Source: Bacteroidales bacterium (GTDB lineage: Bacteria > Bacteroidota > Bacteroidia > Bacteroidales > WCHB1-69). Taken from it: a stretch of DNA of 10,020 bases. This document shows, piece after piece, positions 1 to 8,283 of the stretch; position 1 is the stretch's first letter, and every line of letters starts with the position of its first letter. The notes beneath the pieces were generated by a model that saw only the letters and a list, made by a program, of their open reading frames with translations, did no database searches and was not told the DNA's origin. A program made the translations under genes and the position numbers. The DNA lies in assembly GCA_012838875.1 (NCBI GenBank), contig DUOL01000024.1, positions 1-10,020 of the forward strand. Direction: 5' to 3'.

Positions 1-1720
1 AATCTTCTTCTATTTCTTGTTGTAACGCTTTTGCGAAGTCGCCGTAAGATTCATTTGCAATTACAGTTAAACGGTTTATATTTTGATCGTAAATACGCTT
101 TCCTTCACTGTCAACTGCCAATCTAAGCCCTCGACCTATTTCCTGACGTTTCTTCATCTCGGATTTGGTTTCATTGAGTGTACAAATCTGAAAAACATTG
201 GGATTGTCCCATCCTTCCCGTAGTGCTGAGTGAGAAAAAATAAAACGAAGCGGATTGTTGATGTTTAACAGCTTCTCTTTGTCTTTCATTATCAAGCTAT
301 AAGTATCGTCATCGGCGAGTGTTTCTCCAGATGTGTCTTTGAAAACTCCTTTTCTGTCTTGTGAAAAATAGCCGTTGTGAACTTCTTTTATTTTGTAATT
401 AGAAAGTGACTTAAATGCTTCTTTTTTAGTTAATTCCGAATAGATTTCTTCAAACCAACGAGCAAACTTTCCTTGTACAGGAGCACCGTTACCGTCATAT
501 TGACGATAGTTGGCAACACGATCTATAAAAAAGAGCGAAAGTACTTTTACACCTTTTGATTGAAGTTTTATTTCTTTTTTTAGGTGCTCTTCAACTGTTT
601 TTTGTATTGAAAACTTCATTATTTCATCTGTTAATGCACCTTGGGTAGTCCCTTTGTAGAGTATATTCCCGTTTGACAATGTTATACTCCCATTGGAGGC
701 ATCAATTTCTTCAATATTATATCCGTCTCTGTACGTTTCACGTTCATTAGAAAGTCGGTATAAATCATCTCCGGCACGAACGGTAATACTCTTTTTAGTT
801 ACACCTTTTTGTTCATTAACCATTATGGTGACTTTTGCAGAAACACTAGTTTTTGTTGCGCTAATAGAATCCACAGAAACAAAAGCATCATTTGACGAAT
901 TTTCCTCAATAACCGAATCTACTTCGATCTGTTTTACCAATCCCAAATCATAGGCTTTTACAGGATTGAGGCTGTAAATCAGATTATAAAGATTTCTATG
1001 TGTGGCGGAGTATCTTAAAGTAAAAAGAGGATGTAAATTTTCAACAGCTCTCTTACGCTTAAGTGTCTCTATGTTTTGAGGTTCGTCCACTATAACAATA
1101 GGATTAGATGAACGAATAAACTCGATAGGAAGTTGTCCGCTTAATCTGTCGTTAGGGCGGTTAATAATATTCTCATCTTTAGCAAAAGAGTCAATGTTAA
1201 TAACTAAAATCTCAATGTTATTTCCGGAAGCAAAACCTCGTAGCGATGAAATTCTATTTCTATCATAAACCATATAATGCACGGGAATATTATCGTACAA
1301 ATTTTGGAAGTGTTCATGCGTAATTTCCAAGTTTTTCAAAACCCCTTCACGAATAGCAACGGACGGTACCACAATCACAAATTTTTTAAAACCGTATTGT
1401 TTGTGAAGTTCGTAAATAGTTCGTAGATAAACATATGTTTTTCCCGTTCCGGTTTCCATTTCTACAGAAAAATTCATACCGTGTAGAATATTGGAAACCT
1501 CTACCTTATTATCGCGCTGAACATTTTGCAGGTTTTGTAATATTTGCTCTCCTGAAATAATCAATCGATTAGCAATACCATCAATAAAGTTCAATTTCCC
1601 CTCTTCTTTAACTAAAAAATCGGTTTCACCGTCATCTTTCGGCTGCCCTTCAAACAAACGAACTACCGAATTAATGGCATCAAGCTGAAATTGGAGGTTA
1701 GGTTCAAATTGAAGGATCAT
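1..1720 (-). CDS. res: Type III restriction enzyme Res subunit (helicase/translocase), partial at C-terminus
   Basis: This is the restriction subunit of a type III system, an SF2 ATPase that works with Mod to cleave DNA lacking the host methyl mark. The open frame runs off the window edge after 573 codons. Visible in order are an N-terminus MILQFEPNLQFQLDAI typical of the family, Walker A ETGTGKT (about residues 89-95), DEPQ (212-215), motif III SAT (238-240), a long family-type insertion, motif V REGWDNPN (about 501-508) and motif VI QEIGRGLR (526-533). The C-terminal PD-(D/E)XK nuclease domain expected in a protein of roughly 850-1000 residues is not in view, so nuclease integrity cannot be judged. 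I chose the ATG at 1720. An in-frame ATG at 1729 directly follows a TAA and would add MRA. The start overlaps the previous gene's end by 17 nt, which suggests translational coupling. Res is separated from its partner mod by three genes, which is unusual. Confidence 0.93.
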   Translation of the reverse strand, partial: MILQFEPNLQFQLDAINSVVRLFEGQPKDDGETDFLVKEEGKLNFIDGIANRLIISGEQILQNLQNVQRDNKVEVSNILHGMNFSVEMETGTGKTYVYLRTIYELHKQYGFKKFVIVVPSVAIREGVLKNLEITHEHFQNLYDNIPVHYMVYDRNRISSLRGFASGNNIEILVINIDSFAKDENIINRPNDRLSGQLPIEFIRSSNPIVIVDEPQNIETLKRKRAVENLHPLFTLRYSATHRNLYNLIYSLNPVKAYDLGLVKQIEVDSVIEENSSNDAFVSVDSISATKTSVSAKVTIMVNEQKGVTKKSITVRAGDDLYRLSNERETYRDGYNIEEIDASNGSITLSNGNILYKGTTQGALTDEIMKFSIQKTVEEHLKKEIKLQSKGVKVLSLFFIDRVANYRQYDGNGAPVQGKFARWFEEIYSELTKKEAFKSLSNYKIKEVHNGYFSQDRKGVFKDTSGETLADDDTYSLIMKDKEKLLNINNPLRFIFSHSALREGWDNPNVFQICTLNETKSEMKKRQEIGRGLRLAVDSEGKRIYDQNINRLTVIANESYGDFAKALQQEIEED

Positions 1721-2894
1721 GGCTCTCATTTATTGCTTCTTCAGGTATTGCTGGTAATCCTTGTCTTTGTAAATAGAAAGAGTGTTTTTGCTGTAACTTG
1801 GTTATATAAGGAGGTAAAAGTCTTCCTATTCTTTGAGCTTTAAGTTTAGACCAAGTTTCTATTTTAATTTCCCTTAATTTGAATTCGATAATTTTACCGT
1901 CATCTATAAATGCAACATAACAGTTATTGTTTTTTTCAAGAAGTTCGCCATTTTGAAAAAATATTTGATCATTTTGGTTTGAATTAATCTTGCTTTCATC
2001 AACAACTTTTCCTGACAAACAATATAATTTCACAGAATTACTACCTCTAATTATATCACAATCTGGTCTAATATTAATTAAATACTTTATTTGCTCTCTC
2101 TCTGTTGTTCTAAAAATATCACCTAAAGCAGGCTTATTAGACAAAACATCTTTGGTTAAAAATCGCTCACACTCAAGAAGTTTCCTTAGATCTTCACTCG
2201 ATACGTCTTCCTTTTTATTATTTATTATTTCTTGATCAAATTTAATTTTAGATGTACGTGCAAACAAACTCTTATATATAAAACCATTCAATTCATTATC
2301 AGGGTCTACACCATCTTCTTTATAAGATTTCTGAAGCACCTCTGCCCAATTAGTATAAATATCATTAAAGTCTTTAAAAAGGTTTAGCTTAGCTTTTGCC
2401 ATATAATACTCCCATTCCTTTAAAACATAAATTGAAGGTGTTTCTTTTAACCAGTTCTCTATTTCTGTAAACAATTGAGATGCTTCTTTTAAATCATCTT
2501 TGCGTTTGACAAAAATAAAATTACTTTTGCCTGAATCATAAAGATTAACTTCTTCTAATTTTAGGATAATATCTCTCGGTTCTTCATTGCTAAAAATGAA
2601 AAAGGGCAAAAACGCTTGTGTACAAACTTTTTGAATAAAATCTATGTTATTTTTAATAATTACGTCAGAGACTTTAATTTTTTCCTCAAGAAGATTCCAA
2701 TCCAAAATAATAAAACTTGCATTTTTAAGATTTTGAGTCACATCGTCGTCAGGTAGTTCTGAATATGTAATTATTGGAACATGGGCATCTTCAAATGATT
2801 TTTTTATATCCTTTATTATATCATCTTCTTCTCGTCCGAAAGCATCGTCTATTATTACACCAATTCCACTAAATAATTCTAAAACATCAGTCAT
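1704..2894 (-). CDS. Receiver-like protein with uncharacterised C-terminal domain (response partner of adjacent GHKL kinase)
   Basis: This is a 396-residue protein if translation starts at MTDVLEL (ATG at 2894). An in-frame ATG at 2924 would add ten residues inside the upstream gene and is less likely. The first ~150 residues look like a divergent receiver domain: acidic pair D16-D17 in GVIIDDAFG, candidate phospho-acceptor D65 in FIILDWNL, S102 in FFIFSN and K130 in FIFVKRK. These sit in the order and spacing of canonical receiver residues. It resembles what I recall as the Pfam Response_reg_2 type, not checked. The C-terminal half has no DNA-binding or nuclease motif I recognise. It contains RPDCDIIRG (about 276-284), a probable beta-rich stretch and a basic segment, RIGRLLPPYITKLQQK (355-370). 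The ATGACTGA overlap with the kinase gene implies coupled translation and a shared function. It may be a signalling output, an adaptor to Res/Mod, or a toxic effector. The receiver assignment is moderately sure; the output role is unknown. Confidence 0.75.
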   Translation of the reverse strand: MTDVLELFSGIGVIIDDAFGREEDDIIKDIKKSFEDAHVPIITYSELPDDDVTQNLKNASFIILDWNLLEEKIKVSDVIIKNNIDFIQKVCTQAFLPFFIFSNEEPRDIILKLEEVNLYDSGKSNFIFVKRKDDLKEASQLFTEIENWLKETPSIYVLKEWEYYMAKAKLNLFKDFNDIYTNWAEVLQKSYKEDGVDPDNELNGFIYKSLFARTSKIKFDQEIINNKKEDVSSEDLRKLLECERFLTKDVLSNKPALGDIFRTTEREQIKYLINIRPDCDIIRGSNSVKLYCLSGKVVDESKINSNQNDQIFFQNGELLEKNNNCYVAFIDDGKIIEFKLREIKIETWSKLKAQRIGRLLPPYITKLQQKHSFYLQRQGLPAIPEEAINESHDPSI

Positions 2895-5151
2895 TATTTT
2901 CAAGTTTTGTAAAGTTAATAACAAAATTAGCCCCAGAAAGTATTTTTTCAGATTTAAGTTCGGCTGTATTTATTGAGTAATCGATTCTTTGTAAAAGTTG
3001 ACGTGCAATATATAACCCTAACCCTCTACCTTCTTCTTTGCCAGAATAAAATGCCTCAAAAATATAAGGTTCATCTTCAGAATTAATACCTGGTCCGTTA
3101 TCTGAAAAAACAACTTGGTTTGTATTACCATCCAATTTAATATTTATTTTTTTATCCAAAATATGAACAGTAGACAACCAATAAATTGCGTTGTCGAAAA
3201 GATTAATAAATAATTGCAATAGAATGGCGTCAGTACATTTAGCAACTATCGGGGAACCAACCTTATCAACAATTAATTCGATATTTTCTCTTTTGAGTGA
3301 ACGTTGATATATTTTAATAACTTTTTCAAGCACATCAAAAACTCTTATTGATCTTCGTCTTTGCTTTGAGGATTTGAACAGAAGTTGTATGTCTTTCATT
3401 TGAGTATTTACGAATGAGAAAACACCTTTTATTTTTAGTAATTCATTCGAGACTTCTTCATCATCAAGCAGTTCACCCTCTAAATCTTTTATTAAATCAT
3501 CTATTGCTGATACACCTTTTGAAAGCATCAGCATTATGTCATGAGATGCAGTTTCCACTGATAATCCTACACCTGCTAAATCCTCAGTCAATTCTAATCG
3601 TCTTTCATAGAATTTTTTTTCTATTTTATAAGAATTCACTATGTCTTGATAAACTGACATTGCTATAGGATTATCAGAAATACTTTTTTCTAACTCAGAA
3701 AACTTATTTTCTACAACTTTTAGTCTGTTTATTTCTTGCTCTTTTTTTTGCTTTTGATTTAAAAGATATTGGGCATAAGGGTGTAACCGAATATAAGACA
3801 AAAAAGTCTGTAATAAGGCAATAAAATCTTGCGTTGCAGTACCTTCCTCAATTAACCCTTCTCTATTGGTTTTGTCTTTTAATTTTGGATTATTCTTTTT
3901 AGAAATATCAACAAATCCAACAACTTGATCATTACTTAAAAAGTCACCTGCACGTCTTATTGCTCTTAATTTTTCTGTTCCAATCCAATCATCATTAGGA
4001 TCACCATAAGGTGCCACGCGAATTTTATCTCTATATAAGTATATTCTGTGTTTTTTGATTAATTCTTTTTCTTTTCTGTCTAAATAGTATTTGGTTTCTT
4101 TATTTGCATTAAAATCAAAGATAAAAAAATTAAATTCAAAATCTCCACATGTTGATAATTTGCTAACTGCATTTCCAAATAAGTCCTTTTCTTTAAGGAA
4201 ATAATCTCGATATACTCTTAATCCACTAAGTATCGGTTCATTTAAAGATATTTTTTTATTAACTCCATTTATACTGTATATGAAAGATTGTTCTTTCTCA
4301 TTGTATTTGCCGTGAGTAATTTTAAATACTGTATTATATTCCAATAGATTTGCTAATTTCTCAATAGTATTATCCGAATGTAAAAATCTTTCCCCATTCA
4401 ATTCAAAACCTATTTCAAAAGATGTTTCTATATCTTTGTCAAAAATTTTATCAAATATAGATTCAAGTTTTTGCGTTTCTTCACTAACATTTTCTAATTT
4501 AGTTTTTGACCACTCTCCTTTTAAGTTAGAAATTTCGATCCTTGTGCCTTGATTGTTTTGTAAATTATAAATTTTATGATTCACTTTAACTTCTCTCTCA
4601 ACAATAACTGATGCTTCTTGAGATTTAGCATCAATTGTGATGTCATCAATAAATAACTCTTTTTCCACACCATCAACAGATAAAAAATCATCATCATATG
4701 CTGACAAATCATAATTGATGACGTATTCGTTTTCAGATGATTTTGGTCGAGTCGTGATTATGATTTTTCTTCCTAATTTTAGAACAGCAAAACGACCTAT
4801 ACCTTTTTCTCCTTGAATAACTCTCCCTTTTTCTTCTGTTCTTTTTTCTTCACCAGATTCAACTCTTTTATTTGGTGTTGCAGGATTCATCCAACTTTTC
4901 TCAATAATTTCGGGAGTCATTCCGTGTCCATTATCTTCTATCACAATCTTTGATTCCGGCCTAATAACCATCTTATTCAAGTTGTCCTCAATACCAAAAT
5001 CAATGAAGCTAATTTTGACCCAGCTAGCATCAGCATCATATGAGTTTTTAATTAATTCAGCTAATGCGATTTGCTCATTTTTTATCAACTGCTCACCAAG
5101 CATTGTTAGCAGTCTCGCATATGGGCGTATTTTTAATTCCTTTACAGCCAT
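2887..5151 (-). CDS. Dual-ATPase protein: N-terminal MORC/Hsp90-like GHKL domain fused to a C-terminal histidine-kinase-like core
   Basis: This 754-residue protein is predicted cytoplasmic, with no signal peptide or membrane segment. Residues 1-210 form a GHKL ATPase of the HATPase_c_3 (Hsp90/MutL/MORC-like) kind: AELIKNSYDAD (E32, N36, D39), IEDNGHGM (D73-G77), GEKGIGR (114-120) and GTRIEI (202-207). A probable S5-like transducer follows, with YRDKIRVAPYG (373-383) and NREGL (429-433). Residues about 465-525 are charged and helical, likely coiled coil. A DHp-like helix carries ETASHD with candidate phospho-acceptor H537. The C-terminal HATPase has an N-box (N650, N654), a G1 box DNGPG (684-688), an F-box-like FEAFYSGK and a G2 box GRGLGL (708-713). 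Both ATP sites look intact. The start is the ATG one base after the upstream stop. MORC/MutL-like ATPases linked to restriction-modification genes are known as a class. The pairing with the receiver-like gene suggests phosphorelay, but kinase activity is inferred. Confidence 0.9.
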   Translation of the reverse strand: MAVKELKIRPYARLLTMLGEQLIKNEQIALAELIKNSYDADASWVKISFIDFGIEDNLNKMVIRPESKIVIEDNGHGMTPEIIEKSWMNPATPNKRVESGEEKRTEEKGRVIQGEKGIGRFAVLKLGRKIIITTRPKSSENEYVINYDLSAYDDDFLSVDGVEKELFIDDITIDAKSQEASVIVEREVKVNHKIYNLQNNQGTRIEISNLKGEWSKTKLENVSEETQKLESIFDKIFDKDIETSFEIGFELNGERFLHSDNTIEKLANLLEYNTVFKITHGKYNEKEQSFIYSINGVNKKISLNEPILSGLRVYRDYFLKEKDLFGNAVSKLSTCGDFEFNFFIFDFNANKETKYYLDRKEKELIKKHRIYLYRDKIRVAPYGDPNDDWIGTEKLRAIRRAGDFLSNDQVVGFVDISKKNNPKLKDKTNREGLIEEGTATQDFIALLQTFLSYIRLHPYAQYLLNQKQKKEQEINRLKVVENKFSELEKSISDNPIAMSVYQDIVNSYKIEKKFYERRLELTEDLAGVGLSVETASHDIMLMLSKGVSAIDDLIKDLEGELLDDEEVSNELLKIKGVFSFVNTQMKDIQLLFKSSKQRRRSIRVFDVLEKVIKIYQRSLKRENIELIVDKVGSPIVAKCTDAILLQLFINLFDNAIYWLSTVHILDKKINIKLDGNTNQVVFSDNGPGINSEDEPYIFEAFYSGKEEGRGLGLYIARQLLQRIDYSINTAELKSEKILSGANFVINFTKLENND

Positions 5152-5152
5152 A

Positions 5153-6418
5153 TTACTTTTTTAGTATTAATATATATTCTTCAGGATAAACTAGTTTGCT
5201 ATTTTTGTTATTCAATGTTGTAAATCTACCTGTTTTTTTATCACGTATTGCAGGTATAAGTTTATGAGGAATACTCCTTTTTATCACGTTTTCTTCTTTA
5301 AATCCAACACTCAAAAGCATTTCGAAAAAAACTTCTGCTGATTTGATTTTTACTTCTTTAAATGTAGTGTTACCTATTACGATACAGGCATGTCCATTGG
5401 GTTTTAAAATGCGATACATTTCTTTTCCTACTTCATGCATATCATTAAAATAGTTGGCTACCTCGCGTGCGTTTTTCGCATCCTTTACAAAAAGTTCATC
5501 AACTATCTTCTGGCTTGATGGAGTTGGAGTATTAGTATCTTGGTTGTTTGAATAAAATGTTCCAATAAAATCTCTTCTAAACTCAGGTAAATTGTCTATA
5601 TATTCGAATAGGAAGCCTGTTAGCTGGTGAATATCAGCATATTCATATGAAGTTACATATGGGGGAGAAGTTATAATAATTCCTACTGAACTATCTTCTA
5701 TTTCGGTATTTCTTGCATCTTCCAACCTTATTTCACATGAAATATCTAGGAAATTGTTTTCAATAAGCTCATTATAGTAACTTTTATTCTGCTTTATCAT
5801 CTTTTTACAATGTTTTTGAAAAACATCGAAAGGATCATCAGGTTCTTTTGACTTATCAAGTTGCGGCTTTGTACTAGACTGAAGCCACATAGAACAGTTT
5901 TTTAAAATGTTAGATAAACATACTAAAAAGAATTTTTTAAAATTAACATCTCCAATTTTTAAGATTTCTTTGTACAAGAATATAATTTTATTTTTTTCTT
6001 TTTCTCGAAACCAATAATCTAATCTTTCATGAACTTCAACTTCAAGAAAAATGTTTTCATCAAAATTGTCAAATTTACCCACTAATTTATTGTACTCCAA
6101 AAGAAGTCTGTTTGGGTTCAAAGCATGAGTTTTCACTTCTGTTATTAACTTTGCAACCGGATTAATGTCAATTCCAATTGAATGTTTGCCATGAACTTTT
6201 GCCTCAACTAACGTAGTTCCACACCCTGCAAATATATCAGCAACAACATCGTCATCAGCAGCATATACCTCAATCAGTTTTTTTACGACATTAGGTAAAA
6301 ACTTAGCAGGATATCGATGATAACCATGCGTCCATTGTTCGGTGGATCGAACATTTTTAAAACACCAACTTTCATCGACTGAAATGTCTCCAAAATCTAT
6401 TTTAGTTAAGTCTTCCAT
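5153..6418 (-). CDS. Second DNA methyltransferase (SPPY-type, motif I before motif IV)
   Basis: This is a 421-residue SAM-dependent DNA methyltransferase distinct from Mod. The N-terminus carries HGYHRYPAKFLP (31-42), typical of a subgroup often annotated as DNA methylase N-4/N-6 or TRM11-like. The SAM-binding motif I, DIFAGCGTT (61-69), is followed by an acidic strand IGIDINP with D84. The catalytic motif IV is TSPPY (250-254), then YRILKPNGHACIVIGN (335-350) and a C-terminal YPEEYILIL. About 180 residues separate motifs I and IV, an alpha-like order with a probable target-recognition region between them, opposite to the beta order of Mod. SPPY suggests N4-cytosine or N6-adenine methylation; the target base and motif cannot be read from sequence. 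The start ATG is two bases after the mod stop, and the stop is one base before the next ATG. It may protect host DNA from an activity of the following two genes, or modify a second site for the same operon. Confidence 0.92.
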   Translation of the reverse strand: MEDLTKIDFGDISVDESWCFKNVRSTEQWTHGYHRYPAKFLPNVVKKLIEVYAADDDVVADIFAGCGTTLVEAKVHGKHSIGIDINPVAKLITEVKTHALNPNRLLLEYNKLVGKFDNFDENIFLEVEVHERLDYWFREKEKNKIIFLYKEILKIGDVNFKKFFLVCLSNILKNCSMWLQSSTKPQLDKSKEPDDPFDVFQKHCKKMIKQNKSYYNELIENNFLDISCEIRLEDARNTEIEDSSVGIIITSPPYVTSYEYADIHQLTGFLFEYIDNLPEFRRDFIGTFYSNNQDTNTPTPSSQKIVDELFVKDAKNAREVANYFNDMHEVGKEMYRILKPNGHACIVIGNTTFKEVKIKSAEVFFEMLLSVGFKEENVIKRSIPHKLIPAIRDKKTGRFTTLNNKNSKLVYPEEYILILKK

Positions 6419-6420
6419 CC

Positions 6421-8283
6421 CTATATCGTTTTAAACTCCACGCCGGCGTCTTTCATTTGCAGGGCGGTGTTGGTTTTTAATTGGTCGTTTCCTTTGAAAA
6501 TTCGGTCGAGTGCGATTACTTTTTTAGGCTGTTTAGTCAACACTTCGGTAATGATTTGCTCGTCCACTTTTTCTAAAATAAAAGCTAATTCGTTGCCTTC
6601 AATGAGATGATAGCCGTTGCAGGTTTCAATATTTACATTGAGGTCTTTTCCGCTCTTTAGTAACAGTTCATAAACCATGTTTTGCAGATTGGCATTTTCG
6701 GCTACCGGATCGATAAATAGTTTTAATTGTTCGGCTAAGGCTTCGGTAGTGTATGCTTCAGGTTGTCTCCATTCCTTAAAGTTACTTTCTGAAAGGTGAA
6801 AAACTTTGAATCCGGTATCAATCTCAAGAGGTCTATTTTCGGCATTATCAAAATTGAGTTCTGCTTCTTTTTTCTTGCTCTCTGCTTCTATTTCAGATTG
6901 AATTTTCTTTCCGGCACGGCGGATGCGTTCTTTTGCGATGTCAGCAATAGTTTTGTAACCAGCCTTAAAAGCTTCGCTCTTTTCATCACATGGTTCAGGC
7001 ATTTGTACAAGGATGTATTTTCGGTTTCCGTCATCTTCTTTATTTAATTGCATCACAGCGTGAGCAGTTGTGCCACTGCCGGCAAAAAAATCAAGGACAA
7101 TGTCATTATCATCTATTATTCCAACATTTATCAAAGTTTTAATCAGACTCACTGGTTTAGGGAAGTCAAAATATCTTTTGTTAAATAATGCTTCTACTTC
7201 TAGGCTTGCTCTTTGATTTGTACCGTATTCAATTCCCCAAAAATCATTTGGAATGGCACCTTTGCTGTCTTTTAAATAAATTTTTGAATACGGTTGTTCG
7301 TCCCCACCACTCGTCCAATAAATACCTTTGTTTTCATCTAATTCTTTGAATTTTTCTTCAGATATCATCCAAGGACCATTTAAAATATTTCCTGATTTTG
7401 TTGTTACCGTGTAGTAGTGACGTCCACGAGTTTTATGAAGTAAAATACCTCTCCTAAATTTTGCACCACATTCATCTTCATAACGATATTCTTTTAATGC
7501 ACTTTCAGATAAGGGTAGTCTTCCTAAAGTTAATTCTGCATAATTTTTTGCAAAAATTAAAATATACTCTTTTACTCTTGCCGTTAGACCAATATTAGGT
7601 TGATTGTCTGTTCTACGCCAAGCAATTTGAGAGACAAAATTTTCCTCTCCAAAAATCTCATTCATCAATAAACGTAAGTTGTGTACTTCGTTATCGTCTA
7701 TGGATACGAAAATCACTCCGTCATCTTTGAGAAGAGTTCTTGCCAAGTATAAACGCGGCATCATCATATTAAGCCAATTGCTGTGGTATTGCCCGTTTTC
7801 TCGTGAGTTTTTCCAATAGACACCTTCATTTGTTACATAACCTTTATCGTCCTTGTCACCCACCCGTTTTTGGTATTCGGTTTTGTTTTCTGCAAATCGG
7901 TCCGAGTAAATAAAACTATCGTTTCCTGTGTTATAGGGTGGGTCAATGTAGATCATTTTTATTTTACCGAAGTAGCTTTTTTGGAGAATTTTCAATACAT
8001 CAAGGTTGTCTCCTTCGATAAAAATATTTTCTGTCTCGTCAAAGTTTATAGACTCATCACGTACAGGAATAAGCGTTCGTGATGTAGGTTGTTGCATCAA
8101 TCGGAATGCATCACTTTTACCCGCCCAATTCAGTACATAGCGTTCGTTGGCGAAATTAATATCTTCGCCAAGGGTAGTTCGTAACTTCTCCCAATCGATT
8201 TTATCTTCTGTAAATGCTTCGGGGATAATTTGTTGTAGAAGTTTAAGTTTTTCAGTAAGAGGAGATAAGGATTGTCCGTTCAT
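6421..8283 (-). CDS. mod: Type III restriction-modification Mod subunit (N6-adenine DNA methyltransferase)
   Basis: This 620-residue site-specific methyltransferase also supplies DNA recognition to Res. The beta-class order is clear: motif IV YIDPPYNTGND (112-122), later motif VIII-like region around DDGVIFVSIDD (187-197), then motif I LDFFAGSGTTAHAV (397-410). DPPY points to N6-adenine methylation, the usual type III chemistry. The target-recognition region lies between, about residues 215-375, and is more AT-rich than the flanks. The C-terminus has conserved type III Mod features: GFKVFHLSESNFKEWR (491-506) and ALDRIFKGNDQLKTN (591-605). Length is normal for the family. It is the first gene of the five-gene run and begins about 150 nt downstream of a candidate promoter. 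No Shine-Dalgarno sequence is evident, as is usual in Bacteroidota. I see no simple-sequence repeat of the kind that makes some mod genes phase variable. The next gene starts after two bases. Confidence 0.96.
   Translation of the reverse strand: MNGQSLSPLTEKLKLLQQIIPEAFTEDKIDWEKLRTTLGEDINFANERYVLNWAGKSDAFRLMQQPTSRTLIPVRDESINFDETENIFIEGDNLDVLKILQKSYFGKIKMIYIDPPYNTGNDSFIYSDRFAENKTEYQKRVGDKDDKGYVTNEGVYWKNSRENGQYHSNWLNMMMPRLYLARTLLKDDGVIFVSIDDNEVHNLRLLMNEIFGEENFVSQIAWRRTDNQPNIGLTARVKEYILIFAKNYAELTLGRLPLSESALKEYRYEDECGAKFRRGILLHKTRGRHYYTVTTKSGNILNGPWMISEEKFKELDENKGIYWTSGGDEQPYSKIYLKDSKGAIPNDFWGIEYGTNQRASLEVEALFNKRYFDFPKPVSLIKTLINVGIIDDNDIVLDFFAGSGTTAHAVMQLNKEDDGNRKYILVQMPEPCDEKSEAFKAGYKTIADIAKERIRRAGKKIQSEIEAESKKKEAELNFDNAENRPLEIDTGFKVFHLSESNFKEWRQPEAYTTEALAEQLKLFIDPVAENANLQNMVYELLLKSGKDLNVNIETCNGYHLIEGNELAFILEKVDEQIITEVLTKQPKKVIALDRIFKGNDQLKTNTALQMKDAGVEFKTI

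Noticed and set aside
1704..2924. Start of the receiver-like gene at ATG 2924
   Set aside because: It would add ten residues (MLLTLQNLKI) that merely overlap the end of the GHKL gene. ATG 2894, overlapping the stop as ATGACTGA, is the more usual coupling arrangement.
6421..8283. Phase-variable mod gene
   Set aside because: No tetra- or pentanucleotide repeat or long homopolymer is visible in the gene.
1..8283. Known multi-gene systems such as BREX, Detocs or MADS
   Set aside because: There is no PglZ, no BrxL, no phosphorylase-type effector and no Ser/Thr kinase. The histidine-kinase/receiver pair resembles Detocs only in principle.
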